From Lentibacter sp. (lineage in GTDB: Bacteria; Pseudomonadota; Alphaproteobacteria; Rhodobacterales; Rhodobacteraceae): DNA of 64,000 bases. The stretch spans positions 1 through 64,000 of the forward strand of contig JADGEJ010000016.1 of assembly GCA_016744435.1 (NCBI GenBank), given 5' to 3'. A program made the translations under genes and the position numbers. Below the pieces are notes generated by a model. That model was not told where the DNA came from and made no database searches. It was given only the letters and a program-made list of their open reading frames with translations. Each line of letters begins with the position of its first letter. Positions within the stretch are counted from its first letter, which is position 1. Positions 1 to 9,418 of the stretch are shown in pieces.

Positions 1-130
1 GGCAGATATTTCGCCTGCCGTCTTTCCAATGCCTTGAAATAGAACCACTATTCCTTCAGCACTGGGCATAGTCAGGCAAAATATCTGGCAAACCAGAAGT
101 GCAGGATTAATGGGTCCTGACCCTAAACTG

Positions 131-529
131 CTATACGCCGATCTTTGGCCCAAGGCACAGCATCGGCTCATCGCTTTTCTCGATCTCATAGAGCGGTGTC
201 GCCTGCGCCCCGTTCTCGAACGTTGCACGCAATTTGCCGCCTTCAGAGTGAAACGCCCAGCACTGGGGCTCATCCGGCCTGTCTTCGTAGACAAAGCAAA
301 TCAGCCTCTCTGGTGTGTCATACCAGTAGCCTTCCTTGCACTGCCCATCGAGGAATGACCACTGCACGCGGCGGTCTTCATGATAAAGTTCAGCGCCATA
401 AGGCTCGGTGTCATAGCCATAGTAGAACGTCTGCCCGCGGGTGAGGGCGTCAAACGCGTCGCCCGTCAGGCGCTCTTGCGCCACGGCCCCGAGGGGGAAA
501 ACGATAAGAAAGATAATAGCCCGCCACAT
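131..529 (-). CDS. small secreted protein of unknown function
   Basis: 132 residues. An N-terminal hydrophobic stretch ending in GAVAQ looks like a Sec signal peptide, so the mature protein of about 115 residues should be periplasmic or secreted. It is rich in Tyr and Trp and has four Cys (in GQCKEG, LICFVY, PQCWAF and MLCLGP), which could form two disulfides. The pattern resembles a small family of uncharacterised Rhodobacteraceae secreted proteins; no function is known to me. It lies 9 bp downstream of the AlkB-like gene on the same strand, so the two may be cotranscribed. The 130 bases to its left, up to the window edge, hold no gene I can support. Confidence 0.7.
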   Translation of the reverse strand: MWRAIIFLIVFPLGAVAQERLTGDAFDALTRGQTFYYGYDTEPYGAELYHEDRRVQWSFLDGQCKEGYWYDTPERLICFVYEDRPDEPQCWAFHSEGGKLRATFENGAQATPLYEIEKSDEPMLCLGPKIGV

Positions 530-538
530 GTTGCGAGT

Positions 539-1576
539 TTAGGCAGCTAGCGCCGCCTCTGGCAAGCGGGCAAGTTCACGGCGCATGACGCGGCGGTATA
601 GCGGCGGCAAAAGCGCGATCGTCGCCATCACAGGCAGCGAGTGCGGCAGCGTCGGCATCGTCGCTTCGTTGAGCTCAAGAGCCGGATAGGGGCGTTGTGG
701 GTTGACGTGGTGGTCAGAGTGGCGCGCGGCGTTCAGCATCAAGGCTGAAGAATACCAGTGCGGCGTGTTCCACGAATGCTGCGGCCCGACTGGCTCATAA
801 CGCCCAGCCTCATTGCGTGCGCGCGACAGCCCGTAGTGCTGGACATAGTCCGCCATGGCGATTTGAAGCTGTGAGTAGAGCGCTATCGCCAGCAGTGCAA
901 CAAAGCCAAGGAAGCCTCCGATGGCCACAGCCACGCCCAGCGTGACAAGCGCGACAAGCAAATCGAGCATGAAGGGGTGCGACAAAAGGCTGGGCGCTGT
1001 CTGCTTGCGCGCACGCATTGCGTTTTCGGCCTTTAACCCACTTGCAAAGGCGCTCCACCACACGCGGGCGAAATAGCGGTAAAACCCTTCGCCGTTGCGC
1101 GCGGTGCAGGGGTCATCTTCTGTCGCGACATGCACATGGTGGATCAAAACATGGGTGCTGGCGTGGTGCCCGTAGAGCATTGAGCCATAAACGATTCGCC
1201 CCAAACGCCGCGCAAACCGCTCTTTGCGGTGAATAAGCTCATGCGCGTTCGGGTGCGACACTTGGCCAAAGAAAAGCGAGTAGGCGATCAGCGTTGCCAT
1301 GACCTGTGGCCAGCCCATGCCAGACACCGAAAGCCCGTAGAGCGCAGCCCCCATCAAAGGGAAGTGCAAAAGGCCTAAGACCACTGATAACTTGGCCCCT
1401 GAGGGGAATTCTGTGCCTTCGTCCATGTCAGGGAAAAGCCGCGGTATGAAGCGGTCCATGAAGGCTGTGAACAGCGAAATATACACGAGTGCGGCCCAAG
1501 CCCAAGCGCCCCCGAAAAAGGCGGCGGCAAAGAGCATTCCCGCATTGGAAAGCGTGACAAAAACAAATGGTAGCAT
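539..1576 (-). CDS. alkB: AlkB-type alkane 1-monooxygenase / membrane fatty acid desaturase family
   Basis: Integral membrane non-heme diiron oxygenase that hydroxylates terminal C-H bonds using O2 and rubredoxin electrons. The family's His clusters are all visible: HELIH (about residues 112-116), HHASTHVLIHHVHVATEDD (137-155), VQHYGL (246-250) and RHSDHH (285-290). The final set, with QHYGL before it, is the AlkB rather than the acyl-desaturase pattern. Several hydrophobic segments flank the boxes. At 345 residues it is shorter than the classical Pseudomonas AlkB (about 400). No rubredoxin or rubredoxin reductase gene is adjacent, so electron supply must be encoded elsewhere. Substrate (alkane or other aliphatic chain) cannot be told from the sequence. 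Confidence 0.85.
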   Translation of the reverse strand: MLPFVFVTLSNAGMLFAAAFFGGAWAWAALVYISLFTAFMDRFIPRLFPDMDEGTEFPSGAKLSVVLGLLHFPLMGAALYGLSVSGMGWPQVMATLIAYSLFFGQVSHPNAHELIHRKERFARRLGRIVYGSMLYGHHASTHVLIHHVHVATEDDPCTARNGEGFYRYFARVWWSAFASGLKAENAMRARKQTAPSLLSHPFMLDLLVALVTLGVAVAIGGFLGFVALLAIALYSQLQIAMADYVQHYGLSRARNEAGRYEPVGPQHSWNTPHWYSSALMLNAARHSDHHVNPQRPYPALELNEATMPTLPHSLPVMATIALLPPLYRRVMRRELARLPEAALAA

Positions 1577-1796
1577 GTTGAGTATCCAGTTGGCAGACGG
1601 GACGAATGTAAAGCAGAGTGGTTATTGATAGTAAAAAATTATGGCAAATTCATGGCGAAAGACTGCTGAGGTTTCCCCCTAAATCCTGCCTAAACCCTGC
1701 CGCTTACGCTTTGCGCGGGTTCAATGTCGTTTTTGGTTGCCCTGACATGGCGCGCGCGCTTTAGGGTGGCGTAAGGCAAAGATGCAAGGGAAGCCC

Positions 1797-3482
1797 ATGG
1801 CACTCGATACGCGCAAAGGTGTTTGGAAATCAGGCAAAGGCAAGGGCCGTCACACGCCCAAAGGCCGCCAACTTGACGACGCGGCTTGGGACGAGGTCAA
1901 GGCGTTGCTCGGCAATGCGCCGCGCCGCCGTGACTTGCTGATCGAGCATCTGCACAAAATCCAAGACAGTTATGGCTGCCTGTCCGCCGCCCACATCCGC
2001 GCGCTGGCCGAAGAGATGCGCATGTCGATGGCCGAGATATATGAGGTCGCCACGTTCTATGCCCATTTTGATGTGGTCAAAGAAGGCGAGGTGGCTCCGC
2101 CCGCTTTGACAATTCGCGTCTGCGACTCGCTCTCGTGCGAGCTGGCTGGTGCGCAGCAACTCAAAGCGGCGCTTGAAGACGGGCTTGATGCCGCTGAAGT
2201 GCGCGTGTTGCGCGCGCCTTGCATGGGGCGTTGCGACACCGCTCCTGTACTTGAGATTGGCCACAACCACATCGACAATGCGACTGTGGATAAGGTTCAT
2301 GCGGCGATTTCAGCTGACGATACTCACGTGCATATCCCTGATTATCAAGCGCTTAGAGAGTATAGCTCAGGTGGCGGTTACGAAGCACTCACGCGCCTTC
2401 GTGAGAGTGGCGACTGGAGGGAAGTCCAGCAGACCATCCTTGATAGCGGCTTGCGCGGCCTTGGTGGCGCTGGCTTTCCTTCGGGCACTAAATGGGGCTT
2501 TGTGCGCGCCAATGAAGGCCCGCGTTATCTGGCCGTGAATGGCGATGAGGGCGAGCCGGGAACATTCAAAGATCGCTTCTACCTAGAGCGCGAACCGCAT
2601 GCTTTTCTTGAGGGCATGCTGATCGCGGCTTGGGCTGTCGACGCCGAAACATGTTTTATCTACATGCGCGACGAGTACCCTGCTGTGCTTGAGATATTGC
2701 GATGTGAAATCAAAGCGCTGGAAGACGCAGGGCATGTGGATAAAGGTTACATCGAGCTGCGGCGCGGCGCGGGTGCTTACATCTGCGGAGAAGAAAGCGC
2801 GATGATCGAGAGCATCGAAGGCAAGCGCGGCGAGCCACGCCACCGCCCGCCGTTTGTGGCGCAAGTCGGCCTCTTCGGGCGGCCCACACTTGTCCACAAC
2901 GTCGAGACGCTGCACTGGGTCTCAAAGATCGTGAGGAACGGGCCGGAACTGCTTAATTCGGTTGAGAAAAACGGCCGTAAAGGTCTGCGGTCTTATTCTG
3001 TTTCTGGTCGCGTGAATAACCCGGGTGTGCATCTTTTGCCAGCTGGCTCAACCATCCTTGATGTGATCGACGCGGCGGGTGGCATGCTTGAAGGCCACGC
3101 ACTCAAAGCCTACCAGCCCGGTGGCCCGTCGTCGGGCATCTTGCCTGCGCATATGGGCGACATCCCGCTTGATTTTGACACGCTGCAGCCGCACGGCAGC
3201 TTCATCGGGTCTGCTGCGGTTGTCGTGCTTTCCAACCAAGACAGCGCCCGCGACGCGGCTCTCAATATGCTGCGTTTCTTTGAGGACGAAAGTTGCGGCC
3301 AATGCACGCCTTGTCGTGTTGGCTGCGAGAAGGCCGTCAAGCTGATGCAGGCCGAAAAATGGGACCAAACGCTGCTGGAAGAGCTTTCAGTCGCCATGGT
3401 TGATACCTCGATTTGTGGGCTTGGCCAAGCGGCGCCCAACCCGATCCGCTTGACGATGAAGCATTTCCCAGATGAGATATGA
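1797..3482 (+). CDS. fused NuoE/NuoF-like NAD-dependent diaphorase (formate dehydrogenase beta-type subunit)
   Basis: 561 residues from the ATG at 1797, which has AAGGGAAG six bases upstream; an ATG five codons earlier lacks such a site. The N-terminal third is a thioredoxin-like NuoE domain with a 2Fe-2S set (CDSLSC and CMGRC). The rest is NuoF-like: a glycine-rich FMN loop (GLRGLGGAGFPSGTKWGF), the NADH region (GAGAYICGEES) and a 4Fe-4S set (CGQCTPCRVGC plus a later Cys in SICG). In roseobacters this fusion is the NADH-side subunit of a molybdenum/tungsten formate dehydrogenase and is normally followed by the catalytic alpha subunit. Here the next gene is YhhN, so the partner is missing from the locus. 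Confidence 0.85.
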   Translation: MALDTRKGVWKSGKGKGRHTPKGRQLDDAAWDEVKALLGNAPRRRDLLIEHLHKIQDSYGCLSAAHIRALAEEMRMSMAEIYEVATFYAHFDVVKEGEVAPPALTIRVCDSLSCELAGAQQLKAALEDGLDAAEVRVLRAPCMGRCDTAPVLEIGHNHIDNATVDKVHAAISADDTHVHIPDYQALREYSSGGGYEALTRLRESGDWREVQQTILDSGLRGLGGAGFPSGTKWGFVRANEGPRYLAVNGDEGEPGTFKDRFYLEREPHAFLEGMLIAAWAVDAETCFIYMRDEYPAVLEILRCEIKALEDAGHVDKGYIELRRGAGAYICGEESAMIESIEGKRGEPRHRPPFVAQVGLFGRPTLVHNVETLHWVSKIVRNGPELLNSVEKNGRKGLRSYSVSGRVNNPGVHLLPAGSTILDVIDAAGGMLEGHALKAYQPGGPSSGILPAHMGDIPLDFDTLQPHGSFIGSAAVVVLSNQDSARDAALNMLRFFEDESCGQCTPCRVGCEKAVKLMQAEKWDQTLLEELSVAMVDTSICGLGQAAPNPIRLTMKHFPDEI

Positions 3483-3500
3483 CCTGACGAGATATGACCT
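3471..3500. repeat. 15-bp tandem duplication over the stop codon of the diaphorase gene
   Basis: GATGAGATATGACCT is followed at once by GACGAGATATGACCT, two 15-bp units differing at one base. The TGA stop of the upstream gene lies in the first unit. It is probably a slippage or end-joining scar. Confidence 0.8.
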
Positions 3501-3527
3501 AAAGAAAACTTGAACTGAGGAACGCCT

Positions 3528-4193
3528 ATGCTTGGCCTTGGCACTGACATGACGCTTATCTTTCTGGCCGCCGCATTCTGCGCGCTCGCTTATCTGGCGA
3601 TATGCGCCCGGCCGGGCAAAAGCTGGCTCAAAACTGTTCTCAAGACCCTGTCTGTTTTGCTCCTGTCGGCCATCGCCTTTCAAGAAGTTGGGCTTATGCT
3701 ACTGGCCGTCGCATTGATCAGTTGTGCTGTGGGCGACTTTTTTCTGTCCCGCGAGGGCGACGAATCTTTCCTGTCGGGGGTCGGCTCATTTGCCCTCGGT
3801 CACCTCGCATATGCTGCGCTTTTTTGGCTGCACCCAGAGGCCGATCTCCAGCGTATCTCCGACGGGTGGCCGCTTGTCATAGCGCTCGTATTGTTAGGGG
3901 TGGTTATGGCAGTGGTTCTGTTTCGAAAGGCCGGGCCGCTGCGCTTTGCCGTTCTCCTCTATGTGCCGATCATTATGCTGATGGGGGTCATGGCAATGGG
4001 CATGCCGTTTGAGCGAGGGTTTATCCTCATCTTGCCCGCTGCGCTGTTGTTCATCGTTTCCGATTTCATTCTTGCCCAAGAGATGTTCGTTTTGCCCGCC
4101 GATCATCAGCTGCGCCGCATCACGCCCTATGCCGTGTGGAGCACTTACTGGAGCGCCCAAGCATTGTTTCTGATCGGCTTTCTCACTGGTTAG
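3528..4193 (+). CDS. YhhN family membrane protein (lysoplasmalogenase-like)
   Basis: 221 residues, almost wholly hydrophobic with about eight predicted membrane helices, matching the YhhN/TMEM86 family. Animal TMEM86B hydrolyses the vinyl ether bond of lysoplasmalogens; the role of bacterial members is unsettled. A conserved-looking motif (GDFFLSREGDE, about residues 66-76) carries acidic residues inside the membrane part, and a second acidic site is in SDFILAQE. The start is supported by GAGGAA six bases upstream. It begins 45 bp after the diaphorase gene and its end overlaps the convergent transglycosylase gene by 4 bp. Confidence 0.75.
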   Translation: MLGLGTDMTLIFLAAAFCALAYLAICARPGKSWLKTVLKTLSVLLLSAIAFQEVGLMLLAVALISCAVGDFFLSREGDESFLSGVGSFALGHLAYAALFWLHPEADLQRISDGWPLVIALVLLGVVMAVVLFRKAGPLRFAVLLYVPIIMLMGVMAMGMPFERGFILILPAALLFIVSDFILAQEMFVLPADHQLRRITPYAVWSTYWSAQALFLIGFLTG

Positions 4194-5107
4194 CGCTTGT
4201 TGCGGTAAACCGCGCATAGGCAACCCGAGGCTTTGAGCTTGGTGCAAAACTGCCAAGCCGCCTTGCTTGTGTTTCGCCCAATGCGCGCAAAATAGTAACC
4301 TTTAGAACGGCTTGCACGGCTTTTCTCATGCGGAAAATCGGGTTTCTCACTCTTTACCAAAGCACTACACCGTGCTGTTCGGGCCTTGTATTTCGCTCTC
4401 GCGGCCTTGCGACTTACGCCAAAAGCCAGCTGCACGCCCCAAGGCTTGATCGCGGGTTCGGTTTGAGGTGGCTTTGATAGCTTTCGATCTTTCGAAAGTG
4501 CATAGCACGATAGCGGAAATTTCACTTTTTTTGAAAGGCTTAGGTCTAACTCTTCAGGTGGATTTTGAACCCAGGTTTCTGCGCTCGCGCCTGTTATGAT
4601 CTTCACATAGTTCACGGTTTCGCGCGCCAACCCGCCAGTGCCCGCAATCAGCCCCTGAGCCCTTCGTTCGCCGCCATTATAGCCAACTGCAGCCAGTCCA
4701 ACATTGCCATAGCGCCGTGCCATTTCCGCAAGATAGTGCGCCGAATGGTCCAGAGCATCAGCGGGGTTATATGGGTCAACCAGCCCACGCTTGGTAGCAG
4801 TCGAGCGGATAAACTGCGCGATCCCCATCGCGTCTGCGTGGCTCTTGGCGAAAGGATCAAACCGGCTTTCCTGCCAAATGAGGCGCGTAAAAAAGCCTCG
4901 GTCAAGCCCGTGGCGTTCGCTGACAGTGTCGATAAGCTGACAAGTGTCATACACAAAATGCTCCCAGCGGATGCACTCTTTATGCCCCCATTTTTCGGTG
5001 GTGCATATTCGGTCTGGCGGCTCGGCAAGAGCCGCGCTTGCCGCAAAAAGAAACATACTGAAAAACACTAGGCGCATGAGGCGAAATGGCCTGAGACGGG
5101 CAAACAT
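4190..5107 (-). CDS. lytic transglycosylase with SLT domain
   Basis: 305 residues with an N-terminal signal sequence ending near AALAEPP. The soluble lytic transglycosylase fold is shown by WQESRFDPFAKSHADAMGIAQF (catalytic Glu in QESRFD) and, later, the VGYNGGERR segment. It should cleave the MurNAc-GlcNAc bond of peptidoglycan in the periplasm. The C-terminal part after residue 200 is basic and ends in a possible SPOR-like fold (YYFARIGRNTSKAAWQFCTKLKASGC), weakly supported. An alternative start 10 codons downstream would give a more compact signal peptide. Confidence 0.82.
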   Translation of the reverse strand: MFARLRPFRLMRLVFFSMFLFAASAALAEPPDRICTTEKWGHKECIRWEHFVYDTCQLIDTVSERHGLDRGFFTRLIWQESRFDPFAKSHADAMGIAQFIRSTATKRGLVDPYNPADALDHSAHYLAEMARRYGNVGLAAVGYNGGERRAQGLIAGTGGLARETVNYVKIITGASAETWVQNPPEELDLSLSKKVKFPLSCYALSKDRKLSKPPQTEPAIKPWGVQLAFGVSRKAARAKYKARTARCSALVKSEKPDFPHEKSRASRSKGYYFARIGRNTSKAAWQFCTKLKASGCLCAVYRNKR

Positions 5108-5174
5108 GTCAACTGATGCCTTTTCTTAGGGCCGCGCGCGTATTAACTGGAAGGGGAAACTGCTCGGATGTGCC

Positions 5175-6490
<1,316 letters not shown>

Positions 6491-6491
<1 letters not shown>

Positions 6492-6551
6492 GGCCCCCAT
6501 GCTTTTTCTTTGTAAAAATACTCCGGGGAGCGCGAGGGGCTGGCCCCTCGC
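6491..6551. repeat. intergenic box plus hairpin, copy 1 of 3
   Basis: Directly after the ftsY stop comes the box CTTTTTCTTTGTAAAAATAC (6502-6521), then a perfect hairpin GCGAGGGGC / GCCCCTCGC (6532-6551) with a TG centre. The same box and a GC-rich palindrome recur, inverted, after fabI (62649-62723), and a box-only version lies beside trmB (62874-62898). It may act as a terminator or be a small repetitive element. Confidence 0.6.
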
Positions 6552-6559
6552 ACCCGCCC

Positions 6560-7462
6560 TTGAGTGACTGGCTGATCTCGCTTGAAGGCACCGAAGCTGG
6601 CCACAGGCTTGCCCTTGGCCTTGCTCTTTTGGCTGCTTTTCTTCACGCTGTTTTTGGCGCGCTGCAAAAAGGTCGCCACGATCCATGGCTCACCCGCGGC
6701 GCGATAGACGCCTCTTATTCTGCCATAGCCGCGCCCTTCGCCTTCTTTGTGGTGCCTTGGCCCGAGGCGCACATGTGGCCGATCTTCGCCGCTGCTTTCG
6801 TCATTCATGTGGGCTACAAACTCATGCAAAGCTGGGCTTACACCAAGGGTGCCTACACGGTGGTTTACCCGGTCGTGCGCGGCACGGGACCGCTGTTCAC
6901 TGTGATCGGAGCTTACTTTCTCTTTGGTGAGCACTTCACGGCAGTGCAATGGGCCGGGGTGGCAACGCTCCTCGCGGGCATCTATGGCCTCGCGGCCTAC
7001 AACCTGCGCCATGTCACCAGCGAGCGCGACACGCTTAACACTGCCCTCATTCTTGCCGCTATTACGGGGCTTTTTGTCGCCGCCTACACCACATGGGACG
7101 CCTACGGCATTCGCGCCACAGCCAACCCTTTCACCTTTCTGGCGTGGTTCTTTTTTATCGACGGGGTGTTCTTTCCCTTCGTGGCTTACGCGCGCTATCG
7201 CAGCCTCAAGGACAAGCCCGCCATAGCGCCGCTGATGCAGCGCGGCCTAATCGGCGCTTTCGTAGCCTTTGCGTCTTTCGGCTCGATCATGTTGGCGACA
7301 CGGCTTGATAATGTCGGGGAAGCCGCCATCTTACGAGAGACATCAACAGTTTTCGCTGCGCTTATCGGTTGGCTTGCCCTCAAAGAAACGGTAGGACCGC
7401 GCAGAATTGCGCTCATGGCATTGATCGCGGCAGGTGCCGTGATCGTAGAACTGGGTGGATAG
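6560..7462 (+). CDS. EamA/DMT superfamily transporter
   Basis: About 300 residues with ten predicted membrane helices in two EamA repeats; the segment GAYTVVYPVVRGTGPLFTVIG is typical of the first repeat. Inner-membrane metabolite exporter or permease, substrate unknown. The start is uncertain: the only usable initiator near the N terminus is a TTG at 6560 right after the hairpin, with no clear ribosome binding site, and the first internal Met is about 70 codons further in, so the TTG start is the best available. The stop is 10 bp before the yciB start and the two are probably cotranscribed. Confidence 0.75.
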   Translation: MSDWLISLEGTEAGHRLALGLALLAAFLHAVFGALQKGRHDPWLTRGAIDASYSAIAAPFAFFVVPWPEAHMWPIFAAAFVIHVGYKLMQSWAYTKGAYTVVYPVVRGTGPLFTVIGAYFLFGEHFTAVQWAGVATLLAGIYGLAAYNLRHVTSERDTLNTALILAAITGLFVAAYTTWDAYGIRATANPFTFLAWFFFIDGVFFPFVAYARYRSLKDKPAIAPLMQRGLIGAFVAFASFGSIMLATRLDNVGEAAILRETSTVFAALIGWLALKETVGPRRIALMALIAAGAVIVELGG

Positions 7463-7472
7463 GAGAGTAAAA

Positions 7473-8078
7473 ATGGCTGAGCAACGTAAGATCAACCCGA
7501 TGCTGAAGCTTGGCCTGGAGATGGGTCCAGTGATCGCTTTTTTCGTGGCTTACGTCTGGCTCAAGGGTGAGACATTCACAATCGGTGGCAATGACTACTC
7601 CGGCTTTATCCTCGTCACGGCGATGTTCGTGCCTCTGATGATCCTCACAACAGGCATCCTTTGGAAGCTCACCGGGCATCTTTCAAAAATGCAGATCATG
7701 ACGCTTTTGCTTGTGGTCGTCTTTGGCGGGCTAACCGTTTGGCTGAATGATCCCAAGTTTATCAAGATGAAGCCGACGATCCTTTACACCTTCTTTGGCT
7801 CCGCCCTTGGCCTTGGCCTATTGCGCGGCCAGTCTTACCTGCGCCATGTGATGGAGGGGATGATGCCGCTCGCGGATGCGGGCTGGATGATCCTGACCCG
7901 TCGCCTGATGATGTTCTTCTTCGGCCTCGCTGTCGCCAACGAGCTAGTCTGGCGCACAATGTCCGAGCAAGCTTGGGTGAACTTCAAAACATTCGGCCTC
8001 ACAGCCGCGCTGTTTGCCTTCTTCATGAGCCAGTCAAAGCTCTTTGCCGCGCATAGCACCGAAGAGTCTGACACTTGA
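7473..8078 (+). CDS. yciB: YciB/IspZ family inner membrane protein (septation protein A)
   Basis: 201 residues from the ATG at 7473, preceded by AGGAGAG; a GTG six codons earlier overlaps the previous gene and is less likely. Five to six hydrophobic helices, with the family's typical N-terminal region (LKLGLEMGPVIAFFVAYVW) and RRLMMFFFGLAVANELVWR. Homologues affect septum formation and envelope integrity in enterobacteria and Shigella; the molecular activity is not known. The stop codon lies within a possible promoter for metZ. Confidence 0.9.
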   Translation: MAEQRKINPMLKLGLEMGPVIAFFVAYVWLKGETFTIGGNDYSGFILVTAMFVPLMILTTGILWKLTGHLSKMQIMTLLLVVVFGGLTVWLNDPKFIKMKPTILYTFFGSALGLGLLRGQSYLRHVMEGMMPLADAGWMILTRRLMMFFFGLAVANELVWRTMSEQAWVNFKTFGLTAALFAFFMSQSKLFAAHSTEESDT

Positions 8079-8103
8079 CCACGTAGCCCAGCGGAGCTAG
8101 TTA
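8075..8103 (+). promoter_or_regulatory. possible sigma-70 promoter for the metZ leader
   Basis: TTGACC (8075-8080), 17-bp spacer, TAGTTA (8098-8103). Initiation would fall about 8110, just before the SAM-II aptamer. The -10 match is weak; the -35 and spacing are good and mirror the box pair before glyQ. Confidence 0.35.
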
Positions 8104-8120
8104 GGCATAAGTAATACTCT

Positions 8121-8172
8121 CAGTGGCGATTTGTTACCGGATTGCAGGCCACTTAAAACAAACTGCTAAAAG
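8121..8172 (+). promoter_or_regulatory. SAM-II riboswitch aptamer
   Basis: The leader carries the conserved SAM-II (metA motif) elements in order: AGTGGCGATTTGTTACCGG, then TTGCAGGCCACTT, then AAAAC, and finally GCTAAAAGG. GTGG pairs with CCAC to form the first stem, and the 3' segment supplies the pseudoknot partner. SAM-II aptamers are found before methionine genes of alphaproteobacteria and switch expression off when S-adenosylmethionine is abundant. The position, directly upstream of metZ, agrees. It is followed at once by an intrinsic terminator. Confidence 0.9.
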
Positions 8173-8185
8173 GTCGAGATGAAGG

Positions 8186-8217
8186 AGCTCCTTCGGCTTG
8201 GCCGACGGAGCTTTTTT
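8186..8217 (+). terminator. intrinsic terminator between SAM-II aptamer and metZ
   Basis: Stem GCTCCTTCGGC (8187-8197) pairs with GCCGACGGAGC (8201-8211) with one mismatch and a TTG loop, then TTTTTT (8212-8217). It lies 14 bp after the aptamer and 17 bp before the metZ ATG, leaving the metZ ribosome binding site (GGAGG) downstream. This is the arrangement expected of a transcription attenuator controlled by the riboswitch. Confidence 0.85.
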
Positions 8218-8233
8218 ATTGGCGGAGGATCCC

Positions 8234-9415
8234 ATGCCAAAGAAGTTCAAGAACCGCACAGCGCTTGTCCACGGTGGCACACGCCGCTCGCAATATGGCG
8301 AAGTCAGCGAAGCTGTCTTTCTCACTCAAGGTTTTGTCTACAAGACAGCCGAAGAGGCCGAGCAGCGCTTTATCAAGTCGGGTGATGATGAGTTCATCTA
8401 TGCGCGCTACGGCAACCCGACAGTGCGCATGTTCGAAGAACGGCTCTCGCATTATATGGGCTATGAAGACGGGTTTGCCTGCACCTCGGGCATGGCGGCT
8501 GTCAGCGGCGCGTTGATGGCGCTCCTGAAGGCGGGCGATCATGTCGTTGCCTCGCGCGCGCTGTTTGGCTCGTGCCTCTATGTGCTCGAAGACGTTCTCG
8601 CGCGCTATGGTGTGCACATCACGCTGGTTGACGGCACAGACAACGCGGCATGGAGCGCAGCCATCAGCGACGAGACGACTCTGGTCTTCCTTGAAAGCAT
8701 CTCCAACCCGACGCTCGAAGTGATCGACCTTAGGCATGTCTGTGAACTGGCGCATGCCCATGGCGCGCTCGTGTTGGTTGACGACGCAATGGCAACGCCT
8801 GTCTTTAGCTATGCCCATGACTGCGGCGCAGATCTGGTGATCGTCTCGACGACCAAACATGTCGACGGGCAGGGGCGCATGCTCGGCGGGCTGATTGCCG
8901 GCTCAAAAGAGCTGATCCGCGGGCCGATCGAGGCCTACATCAAGCACACCGGCGGCGCGATGAACCCGTTCACAGCGTGGACACACCTCAAGGCGCTTGA
9001 AACGCTAGAGCTGCGTGTGCGGGCACAGGCGTCGGCTGCTTTGCAGATCACCGAGGCGTTGCAAGGCCATGCCAAGCTGTCTGGCGTGCGCTACCCGACA
9101 CATCCGGCACACCCGCAAGCAGAGGTGGCACAGCGCCAGTCTGAAGCGGGCGGCACTGTGCTTGCCTTTGAAGTCAAAGGCGGGCGCGACGCTTGCTTTA
9201 AGTTCCTCAACGCGCTTGAAATCGCGACGATCTCCAACAACTTTGCTGATGCGAAGTCGATCGCGACACACCCCGCCACGACAACGCACCAGCGCCTGCC
9301 GCAAGAGCAAAAAGACATGCTCGGTATCTCTGACGGGCTTGTGCGTTTTTCAGTCGGGCTGGAAGACGTGGGCGATATCATCGCTGACCTTCTGCAAGCG
9401 CTAGACGCGGCCTAA
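8234..9415 (+). CDS. metZ: O-succinylhomoserine sulfhydrylase
   Basis: 393 residues from the ATG at 8234, which follows GGCGGAGG; a longer reading frame would start inside the terminator. PLP enzyme of the Cys/Met metabolism family that makes homocysteine from O-succinylhomoserine (or O-acetylhomoserine) and sulfide in direct sulfhydrylation. The PLP Lys is in STTKHVDGQGRMLGG; other family signatures are YARYGNPTVRMFEERL, SGMAAVSGALMALLKAGDHVV and ESISNPTLEV. The riboswitch upstream links it to methionine control. The acetyltransferase gene starts 3 bp after its stop. Confidence 0.93.
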   Translation: MPKKFKNRTALVHGGTRRSQYGEVSEAVFLTQGFVYKTAEEAEQRFIKSGDDEFIYARYGNPTVRMFEERLSHYMGYEDGFACTSGMAAVSGALMALLKAGDHVVASRALFGSCLYVLEDVLARYGVHITLVDGTDNAAWSAAISDETTLVFLESISNPTLEVIDLRHVCELAHAHGALVLVDDAMATPVFSYAHDCGADLVIVSTTKHVDGQGRMLGGLIAGSKELIRGPIEAYIKHTGGAMNPFTAWTHLKALETLELRVRAQASAALQITEALQGHAKLSGVRYPTHPAHPQAEVAQRQSEAGGTVLAFEVKGGRDACFKFLNALEIATISNNFADAKSIATHPATTTHQRLPQEQKDMLGISDGLVRFSVGLEDVGDIIADLLQALDAA

Positions 9416-9418
9416 GCC

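Noticed and set aside
1797-3482. Complex I subunits NuoE and NuoF
   Set aside because: The two domains are fused in one polypeptide and no other nuo gene adjoins; the fusion is typical of formate dehydrogenase-type diaphorases.
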